Of a DNA stretch of 64,000 nt, positions 1 through 22,222 are shown one piece after another. The stretch spans positions 52,441,550 to 52,505,549 of the forward strand of contig NC_085869.1 in assembly GCF_034702125.1 (NCBI RefSeq), given 5' to 3'. Under the pieces are notes generated by a model. The model was not told where the DNA came from, searched no databases, and saw only the letters and a program-made list of their open reading frames with translations. A program made the translations under genes and the position numbers. The DNA is from Engraulis encrasicolus. Its lineage: Eukaryota > Chordata > Actinopteri > Clupeiformes > Engraulidae. The number at the start of each line of letters is the position of its first letter. Within the stretch, counting starts at the first letter, position 1.

Positions 1-810
1 TTGCTTTCCTTGAGGTGCCTTTGAGTGGTATAGCAAGAGGAGTGGGAAGAAGTTTCTTGCACTCGGTCAAGGTCAATGTTAGATGGGAACGGCTTGAGAG
101 ACTCAATGCTGGGAAAGCACCAATAGAGGGAAGGAGACTGGACAGACCCATGGTGAGACTGGGTTGCCAACGGTGATGAGAAACTGTTGAAGAGTTCACA
201 AAGAGGTCACACAGTGCACAAGAACGTATTCAGACTTTTGTTGCTGATACTTGTTACGTACTGTATGTCAGATATTGTGGATAGGGGGCTTTTCAGTTGA
301 TTTTGTAGATGAATTCATCGCTGCCTTGCAGATGTTGTCTCCCCTCCCCCCTCCGATTAAGGAGAAGGCCTGTACAGTATGAAGTTATTTTGGACTTTTC
401 AGCGAGTGTGTCAGCCACAATTGATTTAGACAGAGAGCAAGACTTTCCTTGCCATATTTCAGTACGGGAGCAAAAGGGCCTTAATTGTTGAAATCCACAT
501 CTGCAGAGGAGATAGAAAACACACAACATCCTCACTGACATTGAACAATGCCACGGAGCCATAATTTCTCGTCTCTCTGAAATAGTCTTACGCATCACCT
601 GTTTTATTCAAACAATACAATACCTCAGAACAGAAGTTGATGCTCACCATTTGGACAGATCTAGTGGCGATGTTACAAGAGGTTCATCTTGGCCCTTGAA
701 GATGCTGTATCTTCTGATAGACAGCACGTTTCTGAGGCAGTGTTTCATGACAGAACCATCGCCACCTAGACATATTACAAAACAGTGAATGTACATCTTA
801 AAGTGAAAGT
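1..810. other. No gene recognised
   Basis: Probably within the mbd5 transcription unit (intron or intergenic). I see no supported exon, RNA gene or named repeat here; the open frames are short and lack splice context. Confidence 0.4.
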
Positions 811-1220
811 GGGTAGCCGTGGCCTAATGGTTAGGAAGGTGGTCTTAAGGCCCTGCCATGGCCTTACGGTAGGGCACTGGGTTACTACACCGGCGACCCG
901 GGTTCGATTCCGGTCCGGGTCATTTGCCGATTCTTCCCTGTCCAACTCATTTTCTGTCTCTCCTCCACTGTCCTGTCAAACATAAAGGCAAAAAGCCCTA
1001 AAAATATATTTAAGAAAAAAAGGAAGGTGGTCTTAAGATCAGATGGTTTCCACCAGCTTTGAATCCCATCCTTACCTCTCCCTATACCTCCTTCCATGGT
1101 TGAAGTGCCTTTCAGAGAAGCACCTAACCCCTCGTTGCGCCAGGGACCGTAGCTAATACCCTGTAAATATCTAAGTCGCTTTGGATAAAAGCGTTAGCTA
1201 AGTGTAATGTAATGTAATGA
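811..1220 (+). repeat. tRNA-derived SINE (outer copy), split by a second SINE
   Basis: Starts GGGTAGCCGTGGCCTAATGG, holding a pol III A box (TGGCCTAATGG), and resumes after the insertion at 1021. A B-box-like GCTTTGAATCC follows, and the 3' tail is AAGTCGCTTTGGATAAAAGC plus (GTAAT)n, the shared fish SINE/LINE tail. The insertion duplicated AGGAAGGTGGTCTTAAG at 833-849 and 1021-1037. Confidence 0.75.
850..1020 (+). mobile_element. Inner tRNA-derived SINE inserted into the outer SINE
   Basis: A 171-base insert flanked by a perfect 17-base target duplication. It contains a good B box (GGTTCGATTCC at about 901-911) after a CCGGCGACCC stem. The tail reads CATAAAGGCAAAAAGCCCTA followed by an A-rich end, typical of teleost tRNA-SINEs. 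It is not a functional tRNA gene: the A-box half does not form a cloverleaf. Confidence 0.75.
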
Positions 1221-1827
1221 AACAGACCCACCCAAAAAAATATACACACATATACCCATGCTAATATGTTTGTTATATAATCTGCTATTTGTATAGCACT
1301 GCAGTGCCAAGGCTAGATGTGTCAGCCCTGGGGGGAGTTTCAGACTACAGTGCGTTCGTAGCTCATGAATATCATACCTTCATCTCTGGGGTTTCATGTG
1401 TATGAAGTGTGACAATGTGCATAAAGAAGCCTTGCTACAAAAAGGTCCAGACGACCGCAGAAACACAGAAACAAGTCAAAAGGATAAAACCTTATTTTAC
1501 CGTTTTTTTAAACCGTGTCTGCTGTATGTAACATGTTTCAGGGTGTTACATGCAGTTGCATACTTTAGTAAACGGCACCTAATTAATATAACAGGGACAC
1601 CATCGTACAATAGTAAATGACTGCCAAAAGCAAGGCAAGTTCAACAACTACCACGTGTAAATTCAAAATATTTAATAAGTAAAAAAAAAAAAAACCAGAA
1701 ACAAAATTAAGAGTTAGGCGCATTCAACACCTTTCTCAACAAAAACCTTTCAGCTATCAGCTGACTAACCCAAAATAAAACAAAGTCAAAGGCAGCTTGA
1801 TTGTAAATTTCTAATAACAAACATTAC
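1221..1827. other. No gene recognised
   Basis: AT-rich sequence with an A run at 1681-1694. Open frames are short and no motif was recognised. Confidence 0.4.
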
Positions 1828-1934
1828 CTTTCCAAAGCCATAGGGGCTGAGTGCCCTGTAGGCTTCTGGGGAGCGCTTGGGGGAATCCACACGGCTTCCA
1901 CTTGAATGCAACTTCCATCATTTGTGAGGGGCTC
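1828..1934 (-). other. Candidate exon with canonical splice sites, perhaps mbd5 3' part
   Basis: A 107-base segment on the minus strand is flanked by TTTTGTGACACAG and by AAAG|GTAATG, both strong consensus sites. Frame 1 reads EPLTNDGSCIQVEAVWIPPS and on to MALER without a stop; frame 2 is also open. If joined directly to mbd5 exon 5 (phase 1) the third frame meets TGA after five codons, so either another exon lies between or this is not an mbd5 coding exon. I do not recognise the peptide. Confidence 0.3.
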
Positions 1935-2094
1935 CTGTGTCACAAAAGAAACAAGGCTATGAAGGAAAATACATATCTGAAACATTGTTTTCCTGCTAAT
2001 ACTGTGCAACTCCATCATAAGGGTCTGTGTCCAAAGGATGTGTTTTTAATGCTTTGCGTTCTGACCTTCTGTGTTGTTGCTAAGTCAAAAAGGA

Positions 2095-2134
<40 letters not shown>

Positions 2135-2147
2135 GTCATCATCATCG
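2095..2147. repeat. (CAT)n trinucleotide repeat
   Basis: About 17 units of ATC/CAT with one CGT interruption. Open frames of poly-Ser or poly-Asp over it are artefacts. Confidence 0.9.
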
Positions 2148-3690
2148 GCCATATACATTATTGTACTTACTTTGAATGAAATGAAGCAAATAAACAGTCT
2201 ATACACAGACATGTCCTATTCGACATGAACCATCCACACGTTTGGTGGTAGGGTGGGTGATGAGCATCCAGCTTTATACAGAAGTTTAGCAAATTTCTAT
2301 TTGCAAAGCTCAAAGTGCTGCGTCAAAGAAGGTGTCTGCATCTTTTAAGCAGAGATGCTTAGTGCTCTTGAAGTGGAAATACGTACATGTTATTCTTATT
2401 GAAAATAGGCATCCTGTGGACACAGGCCCTAATGCATAAAATAGTGCCCAATATGAAAATAGCCATTTGCTGTGACATATTGAGATGCTTGAGTTAGACA
2501 ATATGTATTATCTTACTAGTCATACAACAGGGATTGAAACATTCTTTTGATGTTCATATACATAAATGCACATTTAAGATCTAGAGAGGTTTACACAATT
2601 AACAGTATGTTAACTGAATGTCGTTACTCGGTCTAGGTAAGTTTTATGGAAATAAAGCATACAGTAATAAAACCTTGATCTACTATATATACAGTGTATG
2701 TTTGCAAGCTAGATCGAAATGCCTCCACAGGAACAAAGCGACTGTGGAAAGAGAGTCTGAGCCGATGGCACAGCCAATAGGCTGGTCCGTCTTTGTCAGA
2801 GGCGATAACTGGCTGGGCCACAGGGGGCACGGCAGAGGCACACGCTATTCAGTGGTATCCTTTGACAGCCTGCCAGCCCTTCTCCACAAAAGCAGAGGAG
2901 CCAATGCCATAACAAGGCTGAGGGGATGAATTCACAGGATGAATTTCTTTATTTGCAAAACTGCAAAAAAATGTGATCTTTTCTTAGCAACAATGTTGTA
3001 ATAAATAATAGATAAGTCAGATAAGTTATTATCATTATAATTATGCAGACCAGGTAAGAGATTTACAAACGAAGCAACTGGCTGAAAAAAAATTCAAGTC
3101 CACAGTTTTGATAACTCATACTGCCAAAAGAAAACAAAACTCTTTGGGAAAGGATTTTGCTTGGCCTATTCCTCCTTATTGCAGGGACTTTTTATTCTTT
3201 GTGCAGATTCATTCCTCTGTTTGCCTAAAATAGCTCCCTTTCATTAGGCAAGTTTGCCGAACGGTTTGTACTCTACCAGTTCCTTCGGTTTGCCATCGTA
3301 GTTCTTCTTAAAGAGGCTATAAATACATAATGCTAATTTATTGTTTACCATAGCCCATGTTGGCATGCTGTTTGCATGCATTTCTTTTCCTAAATATTAA
3401 CATTGTTTTTTTGTTTGTTTGTTTGTTAAGTGTGTTCTGCTTTCAAGAAATGCATGTAGAACACATCTCAAGAAGTATCAGATGACAACAACAAAAGTGT
3501 TAATTCTGGGTTCAGAGAGTGAAACCCTGCCATGTTTTCCTTCCAACCTTCATCACTGAGCAGTTGATCACACTCAAATTCAGTGCTCAATACATTAACC
3601 CATTTCAGCCTGATGGTGCGTATACGTATTGAAGTAATAAATGCTCCGTCTGCTTTCTGGCTGGAGACAGAGCGTGCTCTTTGGCTGTGT
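2148..3690. other. Non-coding, no feature recognised
   Basis: No supported exon. A minus-strand segment after TTCATCCCCTCAG (ending near 2929) opens briefly but resembles nothing I know in mbd5. Confidence 0.35.
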
Positions 3691-3757
3691 ACCAGACGGT
3701 AGTGTGTGTAGCTCTGGTCCGCCAGGGGGCGCCGAAGCTACACACACACCGTCTGGT
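3691..3757. repeat. Hairpin-forming inverted repeat (MITE-like)
   Basis: ACCAGACGGTAGTGTGTGTA at the left pairs with TACACACACACCGTCTGGT at the right around a GGTCCGCCAGGGGGCGCC centre. Probably the core of a small MITE in the mbd5 intron. Confidence 0.55.
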
Positions 3758-3894
3758 GTGAACCAGGCTACGACTTTACGTCTATGAATGTGGAATTGAC
3801 ATTCCCACTCTATAAAAAAACGCATAGGTCATTAAAGATGGCCATTAAAGCCTGAATTCTAACGTTAAAGACAACATTTCCATCCCCAACATAC

Positions 3895-14229
<10,335 letters not shown>

Positions 14230-14572
14230 CCTCTTGGGGGAGGCAGTCTCCGAAACTCACACCCTCTTAAGGCCGCAGGGCCACCTCAGCTCGAGTGAGA
14301 GCACGCTCATCCTTTTGTGTCCTACGGGGGGGCATGTCATAGAAGCGGTGGTGCCCAGACTGCATGCTTGGAGTGTGGTGCAGTCTACTAGCGATGAAGG
14401 ATGCTGCCTGCCTGGCCTTCTGGTGTAGTCTTCAGCAGTCTGCTCTGTGGTGTGTTCTTCAGTACTCTTGGCTGCCTCTGGATCCAGCCTGATCACTGAC
14501 ACCTCCGCTCCCCGGCACCCTTCATCACTGAGCTTATCCCGCTGCTGTCAGTGCCAAGATGAGGTCATGTTG
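14230..14572 (-). other. mbd5: Probable mbd5 5' UTR part of the first coding exon
   Basis: On the minus strand a pyrimidine-rich stretch ends in CTTTACAG with the cut after 14573, and GC-rich sequence continues to the start codon. A second possible acceptor (TTTTGTCTAG) lies at 14835, upstream of another GC-rich block. The interval contains short upstream ATGs with quick stops and one open frame (about 14257-14502) in a different phase from mbd5. Vertebrate MBD5 has several non-coding 5' exons, so a leader exon here is plausible but not shown. Confidence 0.4.
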
Positions 14573-16087
14573 CTGTAAAGATAGGGTGGGACTGGATGCG
14601 GGGGCTGGGGCTGGAGCTGGGGCTCGGATGGCGGGGCTGAGGGGGCAGGGTTTGGCTATGAGATCAGCTGAGTCACTATGGGTTATCAGTCAAGATGACT
14701 GTCAGAGAGAGAGGAGCTGGGGCGAGCCGGGCACTGGCAGACCAGGACTCATGCCTCCCTTCTGAACGTTTGGTTGGCTTGAAACCCCACGGGAACAGTC
14801 TGATAATTGTTGTCTCCGGCTCAACGGTGAATTCCTAGACAAAAAAAGAAAAAAAATCTCAAAATTAAGTATGGAACAGTTTTATGAGAGAAAAGACAAG
14901 TTGGTGAAATGGCTATTCACAACAGCTTTATTTTTGGCCGGGTGAAAATCCTCAAGGACTATATTTTATGTTGTAAGGGAAAGTATGCTCCAGCAACAAA
15001 AATAACAAAAATACACACTTGGGAGCACTAGATACAAGAGATTAAGTTTTTTTATCTGATATGTCTAGACCATTTGCTCTCAATATGAATCCATTTGGAC
15101 GTAATTCTTATTAACTCGGTCAACTGTTTCACCAAGCCCTTTCACTTCACACCACGTTTAGTTTCCATTTCAAGAATGAAAGAATACAACCATGATTTTG
15201 ACAATTTACTGACCTACTTAAACTTTGGTTTGTTCTGACTACGTGATGCCCATCTACGCAGTGCGGATAGAATGCCATTTGCTTCCATCAAACAGACATC
15301 ACAGATTCACAAACAGTATAATCAGTGTCAGTTTAGTAACTTTCTGGATTGATAAAAAAATGGGAGATCTTTCATCTGTTTCAAAGACACCATTTGAATG
15401 ATGTAGACATTCTAGTTAGCATGGTAGTTTTAGTCTCTACATCTCTCTGCAACGGCTCTGGCACGAAGTTCAGTATGGAACCAGGGCGTGCGCGTTCACA
15501 CACACACACACACACACGGAAGATCATACGATTGACTGAAGATATTTTTTGGACGGATAGACTGACAGCCTACAGATGGATAGCCGGAGCAATTAGTGCA
15601 GGAGGCTACTGATGAAAAAGAAACTCAAAAAAACACAGTCCAGATCGAGGGACGAAATAAAAACAGGGCACTCCTTTTGCCTGCCAGAGAGCAAGAGTCG
15701 AGTCTCATTAAAATAAATGTCAGAGAACGCTACAAAACAAATGTAGGGGAGAGGGATGTAAATCTCAACCTCCCTCACATCTCAACCTTCCCTCGTGGCA
15801 AAAAGAGACTGCAGGAGGTAGACATGAAAAAGACTCAAACATACAGTATGGAATATGGAAATACTGTATTACCATCTCATTGCCTGTGGTGATGTCATTC
15901 TATCAGGTATTGGCTGAGGGCTTGATTAAAGTGAGGTTGGGGGGGGGGGGGGGGGGTTAGGGAGGTGGTGGGGTAAATAAGAGGAGCTGGCCTCTTCGCC
16001 ATGGTGACAAGAGAATGACTAAGCCCCTGTACGGTGACTGTGGGTGAGTTGGTGAGGGGAATGGGGAAGAGAGAGAGAGTGTGTATG

Positions 16088-16119
<32 letters not shown>

Positions 16120-16527
16120 TGCGTGCGTATGTGTGTTGAACAGGAGCAGCCCTACGGTGGCTGTGGCAGTTGGGGAGTGACATCAGCTTCTTGGAACAGG
16201 ATGTGAATGAGGAGCATGATGCCCGGGAGCTGCAGAGAGGACGTGATGATGCCACGCCACACAATGTAGGCTACTTTTGGTGCAGATGGCATCACCAGCA
16301 GTCCCGTTCAGATTCAGATTCCTTTGAGAAAACCTTGGCTCAAAACATTTTTCTTTGGGCTAAACATGTACATTTGAGTTGTTTGGATCACAAGTTGCGT
16401 GACATAAACTTTTAAATGAGCCAGGGCCCTCAAACAAAGCAACTTATAAGCTGCTTGCCATAAGTAGAACTTGGAATATTTCAGTTGATGAAAAGAAACC
16501 TAAGGAACCCGATCAAGGGTAGTAGCC
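14573..16527. other. Region upstream of mbd5, no coding exon seen
   Basis: The GC-rich block to about 14834 may be mbd5 leader or promoter. The rest is AT-rich, with a short CA run near 15498-15520, a G homopolymer at 15939-15956 and a (GA)(GT)(GCGT) block at 16066-16137. No gene recognised. Confidence 0.4.
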
Positions 16528-16770
16528 TGGTTATCATCGACATTCAAATCTCTTCGAGACTTGGTCTGACCAAGAGCATAACTATTAACATTTCCCAAAA
16601 GGCATGGTTGACTCTCCTCCCTTGACTTGCTTATGGTTGTTTGCTTCCCCACAAAGTGAAAGGAGTTCCTGTATTTGCGGGAACTCAGAAAGTACTTGCA
16701 TTACTCTTGACCTGACTAGTTGCAACGCTGAAGGTGTTGCGTCACTAGGAGGGCGCGGCCTGGCTAGTGT
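16528..16770. repeat. Possible MITE (TAGCCTGGTTATCATCGAC family)
   Basis: Begins GTAGCCTGGTTATCATCGAC and ends near GGCGCGGCCTGGCTAGTG, giving weak inverted ends TAGCC(T/A)GG. The right boundary is uncertain. Confidence 0.35.
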
Positions 16771-16849
16771 TGTGGAGGCCATCATCCCAAAACATGTTTG
16801 CTTAAAAAAGTCAACTACATTATAACAACATTGCTGTGACATGACAGTC

Positions 16850-17216
16850 TTAAAGGGACACTGTGCAGGAAATGGTCAAAAAAGGTACTGCAACTATGCT
16901 GCTCATTGAAACTGTGTCACCTATTGCCAAATTTTAGCTTTTCATGAAAGTTTACTAAGTATTAAACAATTATTGTCTAGTATGGCCCAAGTAAAGTCAT
17001 TTTTGCAGCTAAAAATGGCTATTTCTGGAAATTCAAAATGGCGGACCATGGAGAAGATCCCTCTTTTCATGTATGAAAAATTCAATTTTTCCAGTCATAC
17101 TGAATACTTAGAATTTGATGGTTGTGGTAAATATTCATGAAAAAGGTAACATTAGTTAATGGGTAGCATGAATTCTGGAAATAAACAACTAAAAATCTCA
17201 CACAGTGTCCCTTTAA
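16850..17216. mobile_element. TTAA-flanked MITE, copy 1
   Basis: TTAA at each end and inverted ends AGGGACACTGTG and CACAGTGTCCCT. TTAA targets are typical of piggyBac-type elements. A second copy with closely similar interior is at 21723-22095. No coding capacity. Confidence 0.8.
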
Positions 17217-18169
17217 GTAACAACAATGAGCAACAATGAGCTCATAATAGAGGATAAGTTAAGGTAACTTTATTGATACCCAATGGTTAATCTAGCCTGG
17301 CGACGCCATCCTATGTACTCCACCTAAAGATTTTGGCTTCGCACATAGTCTGGCGAAACCCTCCTAACTTGGTTCGCTCACTGTTTAGCCAATCAGCAAA
17401 CAGTTGAGAGTGGTGACACAGAACTCATCCGCAAAGTCTGTTACTGATTGGTTAAGGTAACATTATTCACACTTTTGTTTTGTTATTTGTTTTTCGACAC
17501 TATATCGTAACAATCATGCTAGGTTTTTTTTATTTGAATTCGGAACTGGTAAAGTAGAGTAGAGATCAGACCATCTCCACCCTCCAGAGACGGATTTCTC
17601 TTAGCTTTCGCCAGACTGTTTGACGGAGTCAACAGTCGACTTTCCCTCAGGCTATGGTAAATCTTGCTTGCCGTTAAACAGTAAAAGCTTACACAACAAC
17701 ACACAATACAATGACAGTGACAAGAGTCAACAGGAGAAGACCAGGAGTCTATGCATGAAAAGGTAAATTAATAAGCCTGAAGAGGTTGCATGGCAATACC
17801 AAACTGGCACAATACATGATGTTAAAATTAACCTGTTAACCTGTTTAGGACGTACTGCTCCCCTCTTCATTCAGTTCCACTCTGGGTTAGATACAGGAAG
17901 GAGTGTCTAATGAATGACTTAAAAATGACTGTCTAAGGATTCTCCTGAAGAAACCAAGGAGTAGGCTACTAGAGCAGGTGGTTTATTCTGCCCACACCCA
18001 CACACGCCTATGCATCGTACAGGCAGACAACTGTGATTTCACTGCATGGTTTCACTGTATTACTTGTAATAATTGTGTGAATGTGACAAATACATCTCCT
18101 GGTATCCTTATATCATTGCATGATGTATGAAAAATAAGTAAGGATTGAGTAACAGAATGCCTAAGCATG
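17217..18169. other. No gene; possible MITE at about 17294-17656
   Basis: TAGCCTGGCGACGCCATCC near 17294 and CCTCAGGCTATGG near 17646-17658 are weak inverted ends. Nothing else was recognised. Confidence 0.3.
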
Positions 18170-18830
18170 TCACACCACAGGACATGAAGTCACACCACAG
18201 GAAATTCACTGCATTGTGGCCATTTTAATCCTTTTGTATTTGTGACTGACCTCCTAGCTCATGCTAACTAGATAATGATATTGTGTTTAACCTTAATATG
18301 TGTTTTCACTCATAGAAAACTTTTTTTCCTTCCATAAGAGCAGTCACACCACGGGACACCATAAATGAACCTAAGCAATGTGTGACAGAAACATTGCAAT
18401 ATGTAGACATATTAAGAGGCTCATAGTCACTTTAAACTTCCACACCACTCTACAATAACGTATAACTGTTTAGGAGGCTGTCTTTAAGACCCTTGTAGTT
18501 GGCCTTGCAGCTGCCCGTCCACAAACCTGACTTACATGTCACCCCGCAGGACGCAATTTGTGTTACGAAATTAATATCAGTTAATATCACTGTATTGAGT
18601 TTTTTCACATTCATATTTTTTAATATAAAGTTAATATTTATGCAATCATGCCAAATGCTTTATCAATGATTCAACATGTTGTTGGTTTATTTTATAGCTG
18701 TATATATTCCAGGTTATATTAATGTTACAGTCACACCACAGGACACTTGACATATAAACCTTTCCATAAATCGGAACAAAAATGTTTCTTCTCATCTAAG
18801 ACTAATATGATGTATGTACTGTATTGTAAT
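18170..18830 (+). repeat. Dispersed repeat with CACACCACAGGACA motifs, copy 1
   Basis: Reverse-complement related to 30522-31240 and 39728-40440, and to a fragment at 34162-34339. Shared landmarks include TGATAATGATATTGTGTTTAA-like sequence, AGAGCAGTCACACCAC, and TGTTTCTTCTCATCTAAGAC. No open frame and no clear ends; the family is unknown to me. Confidence 0.6.
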
Positions 18831-19156
18831 GTTTCCACTGTGAGCCTCGAGCCTATAATTAAGTTTACATGGAACCACTAATGGATAGGAACTAGAGACT
18901 CTACTAAATGTTTGCCTGCAATGCAATTTCCCATTGAGACCACCTATGTTGCTAATTGGTTAGCATTTGGTGCTTTCGAGAAACAGGGTGTTGGGTGATC
19001 TGGTTCTTTCAATAAGGTATCTAGGTTAGATAGGCGTCACAATCTGAGGTCTAATGGTTTGGGAGTTTGTCACAGGTTTGGAGTGAGATGAGGATGTTTG
19101 GTGTGGCTCAAAGGGGGAGACATTTGGTTATATTAACATGGCCACACTTCAGCCAT

Positions 19157-19289
<133 letters not shown>

Positions 19290-19755
19290 CCCCTGTGATT
19301 CTCGCTGTGATCCAGAGATTAAACAGGGCCTTTTACATTTGCGGTTCTCTATAAAGTAGCCTTATGCTCACATATGTACTTACGTATAATATTCCATAGA
19401 AAATAATCAGACTACTTAATATTTAAGGTTAAGGACACACAACATTTAATTTAATTTACCTCACAAATTATAAACTACTATTTGTAGTAATTATATTAAA
19501 TAAGTGAAATATTTGCACAAATATGACCACACTACGATACAACAAAACACATCATTTTTTAAAAAAATATTAAGACAAAGACTTCCCATGGTCTTCCTAT
19601 GCAGTGCCCAAAGCGGAGTGAGGGTAACACAGACCTGTCCTCTCGAGAGCGTGCTCGCTCGACAGCTCGGAAGGAGGGAGTTGAAATATAGGACAGGCAC
19701 ACACAGTCTAGAAATGAAGGGTAGCGAGGCCATTCCACTGGGGTCTCCATATGCA

Positions 19756-19758
<3 letters not shown>

Positions 19759-19833
<75 letters not shown>

Positions 19834-19838
19834 GTGTG

Positions 19839-19898
<60 letters not shown>
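19759..19898. repeat. (GT)n microsatellite
   Basis: About 140 bases of GT with TTGTG interruptions near 19831-19842. Confidence 0.95.
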
Positions 19899-21099
19899 AT
19901 GCGCTTGTGTGCGGCAGTGTGTGTAATGTACACTGACTCCATGTCTGTGTGTGCTACATACTGCAAAGGAAAACGTCAGTCTGATTTTTTTTATTTATTC
20001 CAGTGAAAATAGTGTACTAAACACAGCTGCACAGACACAGTAGCGCCAAGACATATATCACCCATATCAATGATGATAACTCTTATTTCTCTCTCCGTCT
20101 TATAAAGGAGCATGAACTCATGGGCTCATGGGGGATTAGGAGTGTTGGCTGGATTCAGTAATCATTTGATGGAAGTAAAAACAGAAATTCCAAGGCACTT
20201 TGATTTAACAAAATGTAAAAAAGCCTTCACTTTATAGCGTCAGTTAGACTATTGGGACAAACAGACAGGGCCATTGCAATACCTAACTCAACCCCTCTGT
20301 GAGACAGGTAACTAGTGACATAGCGATGTGGTGGTCTTGGAATTGCGAAGATATTGGTCACATGATCGTAGAAGTATCAAGCACAGTGTTACCAAGTCAA
20401 CAGGGTCACAAGAAACGTGTTCACAATACCAAAGATCGAGAAGAATTAAACGTGAAACTACCAGAAAACTACTACCATGAAGCACTGTCATATTCCAGAG
20501 CTAAAACCAGAAGAACAAGGTGTTCAGTACTCAGAGACATGACCAAGGTAAGAAAGGATGAAAGCTGACAATGACTAAACAAGAAACTGAAGTCAAGACT
20601 GGGTCAAGAAATCACTGAGGACAGATTTTTCCAGTGGTTTCATGAACTGGTGAGAGTGAAATTTGATGGACCAGGAGGATCAGCCCATGGCTGGATTGGA
20701 TATCTGTAAAGAGCTGCACTCAGATGCCTGCCCAAGTCCTGCATAAAAGTCATCAAAGGCAGGAAGACAGGACGCCCTTGTAAAAGATATTTTTTCAACC
20801 GGTTTATCTTCCTGGTTAAATAAAGGTTATATAAATAGAAATCTTGTTCTTGAAAGGTGTAGACATTATGGAATATGTCTTCCGGAATCTGGCAGAAGGT
20901 TTGGTAGAGTTTTCTTGATACACACCATTTCTGGAACTTGAGACTCAATTCTGAAAACATCTAACCCACTTGCCAACACCCTGAACCTATTCCACTGAAC
21001 TACAAGTACAATTCCTTCTTTACACTCAAATATCAATTCTAAAATACACTTTTTTCAATACACTACACTGGATTTGGCAACTCCCTGGTTTCCTCCATT
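19899..21099. other. No gene recognised
   Basis: Open frames at 20299-20568 and 20640-20960 have no recognisable motif and no splice context. Confidence 0.4.
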
Positions 21100-21361
21100 G
21101 TGACACCCACCAATGTAATAACTCCCCACCAACGAAATAATCCTGCCAAAGTAATAAAAGGTGTGCATTTCAGACGCAATAGCCCGGCCAACGTAATAAT
21201 TTCCTGCCAACACTTTTTTATTCCGTTGGCAGGGTTATTACGTTGGCAGGAAATTATTACGTTGGTGGATAGTGTGACACCCACCAACATAATAACTTCC
21301 CCCCAATGTAATAACCCTGCCAACGGAATAAAAAAGTGTGCATTTCAGACGTAATAGCCCG
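21100..21361. repeat. Repeat built from CCAACGTAATAA units in direct and inverted order
   Basis: GTGACACCCACCAA begins two direct copies (21100 and about 21275), with an inverted piece between them. The 12-mer CCAAYGTAATAA recurs about every 20-25 bases with spacers, including AAGTGTGCATTTCAGACG. A reverse-orientation fragment lies at 24832-24952. Confidence 0.7.
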
Positions 21362-21722
21362 ACTATACACATAGTTTTGAACAATAATACAAAGAAATAA
21401 TGATGGCAGCAAAGTTTGAAGTCTATGCAGCAAGTGGAACCCTAAAAACCCTAATAAGCATTTGTTTAATTTTGTTAAAATCCCTTACTAAATTTTACCC
21501 ATTTCATTTGATGGCAGGAAAAATAGCATATCTTAAATGTAATTTTCCCCCTTCCCACTTTTTCTAAACTGACTAAAATGCAATGCAACACTATATGTTA
21601 TGTTATGTTTATTATCATAAATATCATAAAATGTTTCTGTATGCTGGTCAGGACCTGAAAAGCTGGCCTATTTTCATGCACTTTCCAGCATTTTGTCACT
21701 ATACTGCAGGACTGTCAAATAG

Positions 21723-22095
21723 TTAAAGGTACACTGTGCAGGAAATGGTCAAAAAATGGTACTGCAACTATGCTGCTCCTTGAAACTGGGCTGCCTATTG
21801 CCAAATTTGATCTTTACATGAAAGTTTACTGAGTAATAAACAAATATTTTCTTGTTTGGTCCAAGTACAGTCATTTTTGCAGCTAAAAATGGCTATTTTT
21901 GGAAATTCAAAATGGCGGACCATGGAGAAGATCCCCCTTTTCATGTATGAAAAGTGAAATTTTTCCAGTCATAATGAATAGCCTACTTAGAATTTGATGG
22001 TGGTGGTAAGTATTCATGAAAAAGGTAACATTAGTGAATGGGCAGCATGAATTCTGGAAAGAAACAACTAAAAATCTCACACAGTGTCCCTTTAA
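21723..22095. mobile_element. TTAA-flanked MITE, copy 2
   Basis: Same family and orientation as 16850-17216: TTAA then AGGTACACTGTGCAGG at the left and CACAGTGTCCCTTTAA at the right. Shared interior includes AAAATGGCGGACCATGGAGA. Confidence 0.8.
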
Positions 22096-22222
22096 TGTTC
22101 TGCAGAAGTGTGATTACTTACAAGTGTGTTACAAGGAATGGACCACTTTCATAGTAAGCAACTTTTGGGTGACTGAGAACCTTCAAGAAGCCTAGAATTA
22201 GCCTAGAACTATTTTGTCACCT

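Noticed and set aside
811..925. Apparent tRNA gene with A and B boxes
   Set aside because: The boxes belong to two different nested SINEs, no cloverleaf is formed, and SINE tails follow.
2630..2929. Possible mbd5 3' exon after TTCATCCCCTCAG
   Set aside because: Only a 20-odd codon opening with no similarity to mbd5 and no donor or clear poly(A) signal.
14257..14502. 81-codon minus-strand frame upstream of mbd5 start
   Set aside because: It is out of phase with the mbd5 MBD exon and sits in the probable leader; no homology recognised.
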